This document shows, piece after piece, positions 25,446-36,368 of a stretch of DNA of 64,000 nucleotides. Under the pieces are notes generated by a model. That model saw only the letters and a program-made list of their open reading frames with translations. It had not been told where the DNA came from and ran no database searches. The position numbers and the translations under genes were made by a program. This DNA comes from Paracoccus subflavus (GTDB lineage: Bacteria; Pseudomonadota; Alphaproteobacteria; Rhodobacterales; Rhodobacteraceae). The stretch spans positions 62,001 through 126,000 of the forward strand of contig NZ_SISK01000008.1 in assembly GCF_004310345.1 (NCBI RefSeq). The letters run 5' to 3'. Each line of letters opens with the position of its first letter. The first letter of the stretch is position 1.

Positions 25446-25506
25446 CGCGCCGCCCCGAAGCCTGCATCAGCCCGGGCGCAAACCGGCCCGGCGGGGAAAG
25501 GACGAA

Positions 25507-25534
25507 AAAAGGGCGCAGAGGACCGCGCCCTTTT
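25507..25534. terminator. Bidirectional terminator between dctP and eryG
   Basis: AAAAGGGCGC at 25507-25516 pairs with GCGCCCTTTT at 25525-25534 over an 8-nt loop. T-tracts on both strands fit termination of both the TRAP operon and the convergent ABC transporter operon. Confidence 0.85.
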
Positions 25535-25554
25535 CAGCGATACGCCGGATGGTC

Positions 25555-26505
25555 CTATTCGCCCAGGACGAAGGGAGCCGTCATCCGGTCCACGTTCTCG
25601 GCGTTGACGAGCACGCAATCGAACAGTTGCTTTTCCGCATCCGCCCCGGTTTCGCCGGTCTTGATGACGTTGTCGGCCTGGCGCACCGCCTCGGCGGCAA
25701 AGACGGCCACGGGCTGCAACACGGTATAGGCCATCTCGCCGGCCTTGACCGCCTCGACCGCATCGGGCGACCCGTCAAAGCCGCCGACGACCATGCCGTC
25801 CAGGCGCCCCGCCTCCTTGAGGGCGGCGATGGCGCCCAGGGCCATCTCGTCATTGCCCGAGATCACGCCGGTCACGTCGGGATTGGCCTGCAACAAGGAC
25901 TGCATCTTCTGGTAACCCTGGGTGCGGTCCCAGTTGGCAACCTCCTGCCCGACCTTTTCGAATTCGGGATACTGGCTCAGCACCGTCTCGAAGCCGTTGG
26001 ACCGGGTCTGGGCGTTGTTGTCGGACGGCGCTCCGAACAGTTCGACGAACTTGCCGCCTTCGGTGCCCATGGCCTCGACCCAGGCCTGCGCGCCAAGCGC
26101 CGCGCCCTGGGCGTTGTTCGACACAAGCTGTGCCTTGGCCAGGCCTTCCTGGTTGATCTCGGCATTGACCAGGATCACCGGAATGCCCGCATCCACCGCC
26201 TTTTGCACCGCGCCGACCGAGCCGTCGGCATTGGCCGGGTCCAGGATGATGGCGACCGACTGGTTGGTGATCGCCGTGTCGATCAGGGTGCTTTCGGTAT
26301 TGGTGTCGCCGCGATGCGCGGCCACGTTGGCGGTATAGCCCATCTCCTCGGCGGTGGCCTTGGCGACTTCGCCTTCGGTGAACCAGTAGGGGTTGGCCGG
26401 GTCGTTGACGATGATCGTCATCAGCCCCTCGGCCTGCGCCCCGGCGGCCATCATCGGCATGGCGACGGCGGCGGCCAGCAGCGCGCGGCGGGTCATGGTG
26501 AACAT
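25555..26505 (-). CDS. eryG: Sugar/polyol ABC transporter substrate-binding protein
   Basis: The 316-residue product has a signal peptide (RRALLAAAVAMPMMAAGAQA) and a ribose-binding-protein fold: IIVNDPANPYWFTEGEVAKA, IILDPANADGSVGAVQKAVD, and ISGNDEMALGAIAALKEAGR. It would capture a sugar or polyol in the periplasm for the permease and ATPase encoded directly upstream. ATG 26505 has a GGGAGAGAG site. The assignment to erythritol rests on the divergent eryABCD-like genes; by sequence alone it is a generic RbsB-type protein. Confidence 0.8.
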   Translation of the reverse strand: MFTMTRRALLAAAVAMPMMAAGAQAEGLMTIIVNDPANPYWFTEGEVAKATAEEMGYTANVAAHRGDTNTESTLIDTAITNQSVAIILDPANADGSVGAVQKAVDAGIPVILVNAEINQEGLAKAQLVSNNAQGAALGAQAWVEAMGTEGGKFVELFGAPSDNNAQTRSNGFETVLSQYPEFEKVGQEVANWDRTQGYQKMQSLLQANPDVTGVISGNDEMALGAIAALKEAGRLDGMVVGGFDGSPDAVEAVKAGEMAYTVLQPVAVFAAEAVRQADNVIKTGETGADAEKQLFDCVLVNAENVDRMTAPFVLGE

Positions 26506-26593
26506 GGATTCTCTCTCCCTTGGGTGATTGGACTGCCGCGATCGGGCAGGATTGCCGCCCGGACCCCCGGCCCGGACGGAAAGACTGGGGCCG

Positions 26594-27625
26594 TCAGGAC
26601 TTGCGCCCGCCGCGCCCGTACTGGATCGAGTTCATCAGCACGGCCAGCACGATCACCGCGCCGGTGAACACCGTCTGCCAGTAGGAACTGACGCCGATGA
26701 TGACCAGGCCCGCCGACAGGAACCCGATGACGAAGGCGCCCAGCATCGTGCCGCGCACGCCGCCGCGCCCGCCGGTCAGGGCCGCGCCGCCGATCACCAC
26801 CGCCGCGATGGCGGTCAGTTCATAGGTGGTGCCCGCCGTCGGCCCCGCCGAGGTCAGTTGCGAGGCCAGCACCAGCCCCGCCACCGCCGCAAGCGCCCCC
26901 GAGATGGTATAGACGGTGATCTTGACCCGGCGCACCGGCACGCCCGAGAGTTCCGCCGCCCGTTCGTTGCCGCCCGAGGCGTAAAGCCAGCGGCCAAAGG
27001 CCGAGCGCGACAGCATCAGCCCGGTCAGGATCGCCACCACGGCCAGCACGATCACGCTGATCGGAACGCCGCCGATCCGGTTGAACCCCAGCCAGTTGAA
27101 GCCCGTGTTGCCCAGGGCTTCCTGTCCGCGCAGGTTGTTGTAGGTCAGCCCGTTCGTCATCAGCAGGGCGACCCCGCGCGCGACATACATGACGCCCAGC
27201 GTGGCGACAAAGGGCGGCACCTTGAAGAACGCGACCAGCACCCCGTTCAGCGCGCCCACCAGGGCGCCGACGGCAACCGTCAGCACCACCACGGCCCAGA
27301 CGGGCGGATACAGGATCACCCCCGCCCAGGGCAGTTCGATCCCCTGCATCATCGCCCCCGCGCAGACCCCGCAGAGCGCCAGGATGGATCCGACCGACAG
27401 GTCGATGCCGCCGTTCAGGATCACCAGCAGCATGCCCACCGACAGGATCCCGTAGATCGCCACCTGCGACGCCATGATCAGGAAGTTGGACAGGGTAAAG
27501 TAGTTCGGCGACAGCACCGAAAAGACGGCGATGATGGCGATCAGCGCGAAAAAGGCGCGGCCTTCCAGCAGCAGGCGGCCAAGGCTGAAGCCGTTTTGCC
27601 GGGGCGCGGTGGTGGTGGCTGACAT
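26594..27625 (-). CDS. eryF: Sugar/polyol ABC transporter permease
   Basis: The 343-residue product is an RbsC-type permease with about eight to ten transmembrane helices and the signature LFALIAIIA-type opening, NGGIDLSVGSILALCGVCAG and GGNERAAELSGVPVRRVK. ATG 27625 is preferred because GAGGAAACAGG precedes it; a GTG at 27643 is weaker. It lies between the ATPase and the binding protein, 25 bases after the former. Confidence 0.85.
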   Translation of the reverse strand: MSATTTAPRQNGFSLGRLLLEGRAFFALIAIIAVFSVLSPNYFTLSNFLIMASQVAIYGILSVGMLLVILNGGIDLSVGSILALCGVCAGAMMQGIELPWAGVILYPPVWAVVVLTVAVGALVGALNGVLVAFFKVPPFVATLGVMYVARGVALLMTNGLTYNNLRGQEALGNTGFNWLGFNRIGGVPISVIVLAVVAILTGLMLSRSAFGRWLYASGGNERAAELSGVPVRRVKITVYTISGALAAVAGLVLASQLTSAGPTAGTTYELTAIAAVVIGGAALTGGRGGVRGTMLGAFVIGFLSAGLVIIGVSSYWQTVFTGAVIVLAVLMNSIQYGRGGRKS

Positions 27626-27650
27626 TCCTGTTTCCTCGTTCACTGGCCCG

Positions 27651-29179
<1,529 letters not shown>

Positions 29180-29183
<4 letters not shown>

Positions 29184-29833
29184 TGGACCGCGACCTCGAC
29201 CGGGGTGATCATCCAGTTCTTGGGGTTGATCAGGCGAAACGCGCCGGTGACGGTGACGGACTTGCCGGTCAGGTTGGCGGTGTCGATGCCGTCCAGCACG
29301 GCGGCCTTCATGGCGCGGTTGATGCCCGATCCCGCGTCCTGGTATTCGATCTGGTTCTTGAAGGCGCCAAAGGCGATGTCGCCCGGCGCGTCGCGCAGAT
29401 CGGTGCCGTTGATCGCCGGGCCGGTCTGGACCCGGACGGCGATGTCCCCCGGCATCCCCTCGACCGCAAGGGGATAGACGCCGGCGCGCGGCTCGCCAGC
29501 CACGCCCGTGACCCGAACGAAGAGAATGGCCCCGGTCGAGGAGGGCGTGCCATAGGTTTCGGCCGCCGCATCCTTGTCGGCCAGCACGGCCTGGCCCAGC
29601 GTCGGGGCGTCCACCGCCCTTTCCCGGACAAGGGCCTGGATGCGCGGGAATTCGGCCTGGCCATAGGCGTCGGGCGAAAAGGCCTGCACCCGGACATCTG
29701 CCTCGGACCCGATGGGGACCACGGTGGTATCCAGCGCGATGGCCCCCAGAACAACAACGGCAACGGCAAGCCCGGCAACCAGCCTGCGCCGGCCCGGCGC
29801 GCGCGGCGCCACGGAAACACCGTCCCGGATCAT
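29180..29833 (-). CDS. DUF2291-family membrane-anchored protein of the polyol transporter operon
   Basis: The 217-residue product has one N-terminal transmembrane segment (RRRLVAGLAVAVVVLGAIAL) and a periplasmic domain of DUF2291 type, with the end NPKNWMITPVEVAVQ. This family occurs as the first gene of many RbsABC-like operons and is often called an ABC-transporter-associated lipoprotein; its function is not known. ATG 29833 is the best start, although the frame runs upstream into the regulatory region. It is the promoter-proximal gene of the leftward operon. Confidence 0.8.
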
Positions 29834-30182
29834 GGCCTTGGCCCCCGCGGGCAAGGCCAGCAGCCCGGCCCGCCAGTCGCGGGCGGGATCGGATGCGGCA
29901 CAGCCGCGCTTTCTGCCACCGACATGACCATCATCCCCCCCCTTGCCCTTGCCGCCCATCCCCGACCCTTCGTCATGGTCGAGGCGAGTTCAGCCCGCCT
30001 GCAGGGCATACTGCGCAGAGAGTATCTGAAATTAATTTCTATGTCTGCAAAAAAATGCATTCCGGCATCGGGCAGGATCGTGTATGACACATCAAACGGC
30101 GCAGGACGTGTTGGGATGCCTGCGGCAGGGGGAATGGGAATGCAGGCCGGGTCATTCAATCCCGTGCAGGGTGGCAGTGTCC
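29834..30182. promoter_or_regulatory. Divergent promoter region of the polyol cluster
   Basis: These 349 bases separate the leftward transporter operon from the rightward catabolic operon and hold no supported gene. The segment 30020-30060 is strikingly AT-rich against its surroundings and contains the palindrome at 30028-30039, so both promoters probably lie near here. Confidence 0.6.
30028..30039. promoter_or_regulatory. Candidate operator palindrome for EryD
   Basis: GAAATTAATTTC is a perfect 12-bp palindrome in the divergent region between the DUF2291 gene and eryA, flanked by GCAGA on the left and TCTGC on the right at unequal distances. The SorC-family regulator encoded by eryD is the obvious candidate protein to bind it. 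Confidence 0.45.
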
Positions 30183-31763
30183 ATGCCGGGGCGTGACATC
30201 CTGATCGGAATCGACGCGGGAACGTCGGTGATCAAGGCTGTGGCCTTCGACCTGCGCGGGCATCAGGTCGGTCTCTTTGCCGTGCCCAACCGTTACAGTG
30301 CCGGGCCCGACGGATCGGCCATTCAATCCCTGCCCCGGACATGGGACGATTGCGCGGCGGCGCTGCGGGGCCTGGGCGGGCAGATCGAGGGACTGGCCCG
30401 GCGGACGGCGGCCCTGTCGGTGACGGCCCAGGGGGACGGGACCTGGCTGGTGGGGCGCGATGGTCCGGTGGGCGATGCCTGGCTGTGGCTGGACGCCCGC
30501 GCGGCACCGACGGTGGCGCGGCTGGCGGCCGGACCCGCCAACCGCGCACGGTTCGAGGCGACGGGGACAGGGCTGAACACATGCCAGCAGGGCGCGCAGA
30601 TGGCCCATATGGATGCGCATCACCCCGAATTCCTGGATGCCGCGCAGGTGGCGCTGCATTGCAAGGACTGGCTGTATCTGAACCTGACCGGGGTGCGCGC
30701 CACCGACCCGTCCGAGGCCAGCTTCACCTTTGGCAATTTCCGCACCCGCCGATACGACGACGCGGTGATCGACGCGCTTGGCCTGACCCATCGCCGCGAC
30801 CTGCTGCCGCCCATCATCGACGGCACCCAGGTCACGCATCCTCTGACCGCCGACGCCGCGCGCCAGACGGGCCTGCTGGCCGGAACGCCGGTCTGCCTGG
30901 GCTATGTGGACATGGTGATGACCGCGCTTGGCGCGGGCGTCCATGATGGGGCGGCGGGCGACGTGGCCTGTTCGACCGTGGGATCGACGGGCGTCCACCT
31001 GCGCGCCGTCCGCGCGCAGGACGTGCATCTGAACCCCGAGGGCACGGGCTATGTCATCTGCCTGCCGATCCCCGGCATCGTCACGCAGGTCCAGACCAAC
31101 ATGGCCGCGACGCTGAACCTGGACTGGGTTCTGGGGCTGGCGGCCGGGCTGATGACCGACATGGGCCATGCCGCGACCCCCCGCGACCTGATGGGCCGGA
31201 TCGAACCCTGGCTGGCGCAGTCCCGGCCCGGCCAGATCGTCTATCACCCCTATATCTCGGACGCGGGCGAACGCGGACCCTTCGTCGATGCCGACGCCCG
31301 CGCGGGCTTTGTGGGCCTGTCGGCGGGCCACCGCTATCCCGACCTGATCCGCGCCGTGGCCGAGGGCTTGGGCATGGCCATGCGCGATTGCTATGCCGCC
31401 ATGGGTCCGCTGCCGTCCGAACTGCGGCTGACGGGCGGTGCCGCCCGGTCGCGCGGGTTGCGCGGCATCCTGTCGGCCAGCCTGAACGCCCCCGTCCGCG
31501 TGTCCGACCGCGACGAGGCCGGGGCGGCCGGCGCCGCGATGATGGCCGCCGTCGCCATCGGCGCCTATCCCGACATGGCGTCCTGCATCGCGGAATGGGT
31601 CACCCCCCTGCTCGGCCATGCCGAGCCACCCGACCCGGCGCTTGTTACGGCCTATGACGCGTTGTTCAGCGCATTCTCGGCATCCAGGCAGGCCCTGCCG
31701 CCTGCCTGGGATTCCCTGGCGGCGGCCCGATCCCTGAAAGGAACCCCTCATGACCCCGGATAA
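30183..31763 (+). CDS. eryA: Erythritol kinase (FGGY family)
   Basis: The 526-residue product is an FGGY carbohydrate kinase: ILIGIDAGTSVIKAVAFDL at the N-terminus, a middle with CQQGAQMAHMD and LHCKDWLYLNLTGVRATDPS, and the ATP-binding tail ELRLTGGAARSRGLRG. The blocks LWLDARAAPTV, EASFTFGNFRTR and YHPYISDAGERGPF are like those I recall of Brucella and Sinorhizobium EryA. The enzyme phosphorylates erythritol. ATG 30183 matches the family N-terminus; the frame is open upstream to 30084. It overlaps eryB by 14 bases. Confidence 0.85.
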   Translation: MPGRDILIGIDAGTSVIKAVAFDLRGHQVGLFAVPNRYSAGPDGSAIQSLPRTWDDCAAALRGLGGQIEGLARRTAALSVTAQGDGTWLVGRDGPVGDAWLWLDARAAPTVARLAAGPANRARFEATGTGLNTCQQGAQMAHMDAHHPEFLDAAQVALHCKDWLYLNLTGVRATDPSEASFTFGNFRTRRYDDAVIDALGLTHRRDLLPPIIDGTQVTHPLTADAARQTGLLAGTPVCLGYVDMVMTALGAGVHDGAAGDVACSTVGSTGVHLRAVRAQDVHLNPEGTGYVICLPIPGIVTQVQTNMAATLNLDWVLGLAAGLMTDMGHAATPRDLMGRIEPWLAQSRPGQIVYHPYISDAGERGPFVDADARAGFVGLSAGHRYPDLIRAVAEGLGMAMRDCYAAMGPLPSELRLTGGAARSRGLRGILSASLNAPVRVSDRDEAGAAGAAMMAAVAIGAYPDMASCIAEWVTPLLGHAEPPDPALVTAYDALFSAFSASRQALPPAWDSLAAARSLKGTPHDPG

Positions 31764-33267
31764 CGACATGATCGACCTGTTCGTCATCGGCGGCGGCATC
31801 AACGGCGCGGGGGTGGCCCGCGACGCCGCCGGGCGGGGGCTGAAGGTCGTTCTGTGCGAAAAGGACGACCTGGCGCAGGGCACCTCGTCCCGGTCGGGCA
31901 AGCTGGTCCATGGCGGGCTGCGCTATCTGGAATATCATGAATTCCGCCTGGTGCGCGAGGCGCTGATCGAACGCGAGGTGCTGCTGGCCGCGGCCCCGCA
32001 CATCATCTGGCCGATGCGCTTCGTGCTGCCCCATTCGCCCGACGACCGCCCCGCCTGGCTGGTCCGTCTGGGCCTGTTCCTGTACGACCATCTGGGCGGG
32101 CGCAACAAGCTGCCGGGCACACGCACGCTGGATCTGCGCCGCGACCCCGAGGGCGCGCCGCTGCTGGACCGGTATCACAAGGGCTTCGAATACAGCGACT
32201 GCTGGGTCGATGACGCCCGGCTGGTGGTGCTGAACGCCGTCGGCGCCGCCGAAAAGGGCGCCACGGTCCTGACCCGCAGCCCCTGCGTCTCGGCCCGGCG
32301 CGCGGACGGCGCCTGGACCGTCCAGACCCGCAATCAGGTCACGGGCGAGGTTCGCACCTTTCGCGCCCGTTGCCTTGTTAACTGCGCCGGACCCTGGGTG
32401 TCGCAGGTCATCAACAACGTCGCGGGCGCCAATTCCAGCCGCAACGTCCGGCTGGTCAAGGGCAGCCACATCATCGTCCCGAAGTGGTGGTCGGGCAGCC
32501 AAGCCTATCTGGTGCAGAACCACGACAGGCGGGTGATCTTCATCAACCCCTACGAAGGCGACAAGGCGCTGATCGGCACGACCGACATTCCCTGGGACGA
32601 CCGGGCCGAGGACGTGGCGATCTCGGACGACGAGATCGACTATCTGCTGGCCGCCGTGAACCGCTATTTCAAGGAAAAGCTGCGCCGGACGGACGTATTG
32701 CAGTCCTTTTCGGGCGTCCGGCCGCTGTTCGACGACGGCAAGGGCAACCCTTCGGCGGTGACGCGCGATTACGTGTTTGACCTGGACACGACCGGGGGCG
32801 CCCCGCTGCTGAACGTCTTCGGCGGCAAGATCACCACCTTTCGCGAACTGGCCGAACGCGGGATGCACCGGCTGCGGGACATCTTTCCGGCGATGGGACC
32901 GGACTGGACGGCCGAGGCCCCCCTGCCCGGAGGCGAGATCGCCAATGCGGACTTCGAATCCTTCCTGAACCTGCTGCGCGAATTGCATCCCTGGATGCCC
33001 CGCCCGCTGGTGGTGCATTACGCCCGTCTTTACGGCGCGCGGACCAAGGACGTGGTCGCCGGCGCAATGGGCATGGCGGGCCTTGGCCGGCATTTCGGCG
33101 GCACGCTCTATGAAGCCGAGGCCCGTTATCTGGTGGCCCGCGAATGGGCGCAGACGCCCGACGACATCCTGACGCGGCGCACCAAGCATTACCTGCACCT
33201 GACCCCCGCCGAACAGGACGCCTTCGCCGACTGGTTCGCCGGGTCGGATCTGGCGCGGGCCGCGTGA
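31750..33267 (+). CDS. eryB: Erythritol-phosphate dehydrogenase (GlpD-like)
   Basis: The 505-residue product is a GlpD-family FAD flavoprotein: FVIGGGINGAGVARDAAGRG, then SSRSGKLVHGGLRYLEYHEF, and the C-terminal GGKITTFRELAERGM. In the erythritol pathway this subgroup oxidises erythritol phosphate to a tetrulose phosphate; alone, a glycerol-3-phosphate dehydrogenase role would also fit. ATG 31750 has AAAGGA upstream, lies inside the end of eryA, and the stop overlaps a GTG just before eryC. Position between the kinase and the epimerase favours EryB. Confidence 0.83.
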   Translation: MTPDNDMIDLFVIGGGINGAGVARDAAGRGLKVVLCEKDDLAQGTSSRSGKLVHGGLRYLEYHEFRLVREALIEREVLLAAAPHIIWPMRFVLPHSPDDRPAWLVRLGLFLYDHLGGRNKLPGTRTLDLRRDPEGAPLLDRYHKGFEYSDCWVDDARLVVLNAVGAAEKGATVLTRSPCVSARRADGAWTVQTRNQVTGEVRTFRARCLVNCAGPWVSQVINNVAGANSSRNVRLVKGSHIIVPKWWSGSQAYLVQNHDRRVIFINPYEGDKALIGTTDIPWDDRAEDVAISDDEIDYLLAAVNRYFKEKLRRTDVLQSFSGVRPLFDDGKGNPSAVTRDYVFDLDTTGGAPLLNVFGGKITTFRELAERGMHRLRDIFPAMGPDWTAEAPLPGGEIANADFESFLNLLRELHPWMPRPLVVHYARLYGARTKDVVAGAMGMAGLGRHFGGTLYEAEARYLVAREWAQTPDDILTRRTKHYLHLTPAEQDAFADWFAGSDLARAA

Positions 33268-33272
33268 CCGCC

Positions 33273-34205
33273 ATGGCCCTGACGCTGTCGCTGAACACCA
33301 ACCCGCTGGTCAACCGCTTCGCCGAACCCGATGATCTGATCGACACGGTCGCGCGCGACCTGCGCATCCGCGACCTGCAACTGACGCATGAGTTCATCAA
33401 CCCCGGCTGGCCCGCCCCGGTGATCCGCCGGCTGACGCGGGCCATGGGCGCGGCATTGGACCGAACCGGCGTGCGTGTCACCAGCGGCATGACCGGCCCC
33501 TATGGTCGCCTCAACCATTTCGGCCACCCCGACCGCGACGTGCGGCGATACTATGTGGACTGGTTCAAGACCTTTGCCGACATCATCGGCGATCTGGGCG
33601 GCACGTCGGTGGGCACGCAATTCGCGATCTTCACCTATCGGGACTTTGACGATCCGCAGCGGCGCGAGGATCTGATCCAGACCGCCATCGATTGCTGGGC
33701 CGAGGTCGCGGAGCATGCCAAGGCCGCGGGACTGTCCCATGTCTTCTGGGAACCGATGAGCGTGGGCCGCGAGTTCGGCGAAACCATCGCCGCCTGCATG
33801 GCCCTTCAGGACCGGCTGACGGCGGCCGGCATGGCGATCCCGATGTGGATGATGGCCGACATCGACCACGGCGACGTGACCAGCCCCGATCCCGACGACA
33901 CCGACCCCTATGCCTGGGCGCGCGCGGTGCCCCGGGTCAGCCCGATCATCCACATCAAGCAGTCGATGATGGACAAGTCGGGCCACCGCCCCTTTACCGC
34001 CGAATTCAACGCCAAGGGCCGCGTCCAGCCCGAACCTCTGCTGGCCGCCCTTGCCGAAGGGGGCGCCGTGGACAACGAAATCTGCCTGGAGCTGTCCTTC
34101 AAGGAGCGCGAGCCGAACGACCGTCAGGTGATCGCCCAGATCGCCGAAAGCGTGGGTTTCTGGGCGCCGCATATCGACAGCGGCGCGAGCGATTTGCGGG
34201 TTTGA
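33273..34205 (+). CDS. eryC: Tetrulose-phosphate racemase/isomerase, TIM-barrel
   Basis: The 310-residue product is a xylose-isomerase-like TIM-barrel protein: SLNTNPLVNRFAEPDDLIDT, a glutamate region SHVFWEPMSVGREF, WMMADIDHGDVTS, and HIKQSMMDKSGHRPFTAEFN. In Brucella, EryC isomerises the tetrulose phosphate produced by EryB. The start is ATG 33273; GTG 33264, which overlaps the eryB stop, is an alternative. The order kinase, dehydrogenase, EryC is that of ery operons. Confidence 0.82.
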   Translation: MALTLSLNTNPLVNRFAEPDDLIDTVARDLRIRDLQLTHEFINPGWPAPVIRRLTRAMGAALDRTGVRVTSGMTGPYGRLNHFGHPDRDVRRYYVDWFKTFADIIGDLGGTSVGTQFAIFTYRDFDDPQRREDLIQTAIDCWAEVAEHAKAAGLSHVFWEPMSVGREFGETIAACMALQDRLTAAGMAIPMWMMADIDHGDVTSPDPDDTDPYAWARAVPRVSPIIHIKQSMMDKSGHRPFTAEFNAKGRVQPEPLLAALAEGGAVDNEICLELSFKEREPNDRQVIAQIAESVGFWAPHIDSGASDLRV

Positions 34206-34206
34206 C

Positions 34207-35355
34207 ATGATCGCGCCCTTTGCCTTTGCCACCGCGACCGGGGTCCTGTTCGGCAGGGGTCAGTCATCGGCGGCGGCGGCGCGGGTGGCCGGGCTGGGAC
34301 AGCAGGTGCTGCTGGTTTACGGGCGCGACGCGGGGCGGGCGGTCTGGCTGGCCGATGCCCTTGCCCGGCAAGGCTGCGCAGTCACGGGCTTTTCCGTTCC
34401 CCGCGAACCCGACACCGCGCTGATCGAGGATGGGCGGGATGCGGCAGCAGGCGCCCAGGTCGTCGTGGCCCTTGGCGGCGGCGCGGTGATCGACGCGGGC
34501 AAGGCGATCGCCGCGCTTGTTCCCGCCACCCGCCCGATCAGGGACCATCTCGAGGTCGTGGGACGGGGCCTGCCGCTGGACCACCCGCCCCTGCCCGTCG
34601 TCGCGATCCCCACCACGGCGGGCACCGGGGCCGAGGTCACGCGCAACGCCGTGATCGGCGTGCCTGAACACCGCCGCAAGGTCAGCCTGCGCGATACGCG
34701 AATGCTGCCGCGTCTGGCCATCGTCGATCCTGCGCTGACCGACGACTGCCCGCGCGGGGTGACGCTGGCCTCGGGCCTGGATGCGATCACGCAGGTGATC
34801 GAACCCTATGTCTGCACCCGCGCCAATCCGTTGACCGACGCGCTGTGCCGCGACGCGATCCCGCGCGGCCTGTCGGCGATCCGGCGGTTGATGGAGGGCG
34901 AAGACCCTGACGCGCGCGACGACATGGCCTGGGTATCGCTGTGCGGGGGGCTGGCCCTTGCCAATGCGGGTCTTGGGGCGGTCCACGGGCTTGCCGGCCC
35001 CCTTGGCGGGCTGACCGGGGCGCCGCATGGCGCGATCTGCGGGGTGCTGTTGCCGCATGTGCTGATGGCGAACCGCCGCGCCGCGACCGACCCCGAGGCC
35101 GTGGAGCGGCTGGATCAGGTCGCCCGCTGGATCGGCGCGGCCTTTGACGCGCCTCTCGCCTCGATGCCCGAGGCCGCGCGGGCGCTTGCCGACTGGTCCC
35201 ACGATGCGGGCCTGCCGGCGCTGTCTGCCCTGGGTGTCGCCCCCGAGGCGCAGGCCGTCGCGGCCGAGACGGCGGCGGCCTCCTCCTCGATGAAGGCCAA
35301 TCCGGCGGCGCTGACCCCCGGCACGCTGCGCCGGATCATGGAGGATGCGGGCTGA
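34207..35355 (+). CDS. Iron-containing alcohol dehydrogenase
   Basis: The 382-residue product is a group III iron-type dehydrogenase: VVALGGGAVIDAGKAIAAL, IPTTAGTGAEVTRNAVIG, and the metal-binding histidines in GAVHGLAGPLGGLTGAPHGAICG. It begins 2 bases after eryC and overlaps eryD by one base, so it is a cotranscribed member of the polyol operon. Standard eryABCD operons do not have this gene between C and D as far as I know. It might oxidise or reduce a polyol, aldehyde or tetrose intermediate; the maleylacetate-reductase branch is an alternative by fold. Confidence 0.85.
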   Translation: MIAPFAFATATGVLFGRGQSSAAAARVAGLGQQVLLVYGRDAGRAVWLADALARQGCAVTGFSVPREPDTALIEDGRDAAAGAQVVVALGGGAVIDAGKAIAALVPATRPIRDHLEVVGRGLPLDHPPLPVVAIPTTAGTGAEVTRNAVIGVPEHRRKVSLRDTRMLPRLAIVDPALTDDCPRGVTLASGLDAITQVIEPYVCTRANPLTDALCRDAIPRGLSAIRRLMEGEDPDARDDMAWVSLCGGLALANAGLGAVHGLAGPLGGLTGAPHGAICGVLLPHVLMANRRAATDPEAVERLDQVARWIGAAFDAPLASMPEAARALADWSHDAGLPALSALGVAPEAQAVAAETAAASSSMKANPAALTPGTLRRIMEDAG

Positions 35356-36302
35356 TGGCGCGGCATGGCGGGACCGACCCCGAACACAGCCTGGCGATCC
35401 GCGCGGCCTGGCTGCACTATGCGGGCGGGCTGACGCAGGCGGCGGTGGCCAAGCGGCTGGGCCTGCCGGGCGTCAAGGCGCATCGCCTGATCGCCCGTGC
35501 CGTGGCCGAAGGGATGGTCAAGGTGTCCATCGACGGCGAGATCGTCGAATGCGCAGCGCTGGAACACCGGCTTTGCGAGCGTTTCGGCCTGGACTTCTGC
35601 GAGGTCGCCCCCGATCTGGGCGAAGACGGGATCCCCCTGCGCGCCCTGGGGCTGGCTGGCGCCGCCTTTCTGCGACGGATCATCGCGCGGGGCGAGGACC
35701 GGGTGATCGGCCTGGGCCACGGCCGCACGCTGGCCGCCGTGGTCCAGCAACTGCCGCGCATCGACGCCGGGGCGGTCCGGTTCGTATCGGTCCTGGGCGG
35801 CCTGACCCGTCATTACGCGGCAAACCCCCATGACGTGATGCACAGCCTGGCCCGCAAGACCGGCGCGCAGGCCTTTGTCCTGCCGGTGCCCTTTTTCGCC
35901 AACAGCGAGGCCGACCGTGCGGTGCTGCTGGACCAGCCCGGCGTGCGCGAGATTTTCGACCTGTCGAACAGCGCCAGCCTGAAATTCGTGGGCATGGGAA
36001 CGGCGGATATGGGCGCGCAACTGGTAGCGTCCGGCATGATCGAGGCGCGCGAGATCGCCGAGATCAGCAAAGCGGGCGGCGTGGCCGAGATGATGGGCCA
36101 TTTCTTCGACGCCGCCGGAAACCTGCTGGATACCACGCTCAGCGCGCGAACGCTGTCGGTGGAACTGGCCGGGGGCGATCACCGGATCGTGGCGATCGCG
36201 GGCGGACCCGAAAAGACCGCCGCAATCCGCGCCGTATTGAACAGCGGTCTTTTGTCCGGGCTGATCACCGACGAGGCATCGGCAAGCGCCTTGATGTCCT
36301 GA
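35355..36302 (+). CDS. eryD: SorC-family transcriptional regulator of the erythritol operon
   Basis: The 315-residue product has an N-terminal helix-turn-helix (HYAGGLTQAAVAKRLGLPGV, KAHRLIARAVAEGMV) and the sugar-phosphate-binding SorC/DeoR effector domain (GLGHGRTLAAVVQQLP, LPVPFFANSEADRAVL, GMGTADMGAQLVASGM). Brucella EryD is the repressor of the ery genes. TGATG at 35353-35357 couples it to the dehydrogenase gene. It probably controls the divergent region at 30 kb in response to a pathway intermediate. Confidence 0.85.
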   Translation: MARHGGTDPEHSLAIRAAWLHYAGGLTQAAVAKRLGLPGVKAHRLIARAVAEGMVKVSIDGEIVECAALEHRLCERFGLDFCEVAPDLGEDGIPLRALGLAGAAFLRRIIARGEDRVIGLGHGRTLAAVVQQLPRIDAGAVRFVSVLGGLTRHYAANPHDVMHSLARKTGAQAFVLPVPFFANSEADRAVLLDQPGVREIFDLSNSASLKFVGMGTADMGAQLVASGMIEAREIAEISKAGGVAEMMGHFFDAAGNLLDTTLSARTLSVELAGGDHRIVAIAGGPEKTAAIRAVLNSGLLSGLITDEASASALMS

Positions 36303-36330
36303 CCGCCGCCCGCACAGGCCGAGGCGGCGG
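36303..36330. terminator. Hairpin between convergent eryD and glyA
   Basis: CCGCCGCC at 36303-36310 pairs with GGCGGCGG at 36323-36330 over a 12-nt loop, immediately after the eryD stop. No T-run follows, so termination strength is uncertain. Confidence 0.4.
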
Positions 36331-36368
36331 CGCGCTGTCCATGACGATGCAGGACCGACGCTCTCGTG

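Noticed and set aside
30084-30182. Upstream extension of eryA
   Set aside because: The extra 33 residues have no similarity to FGGY kinases and would occupy the divergent promoter region.
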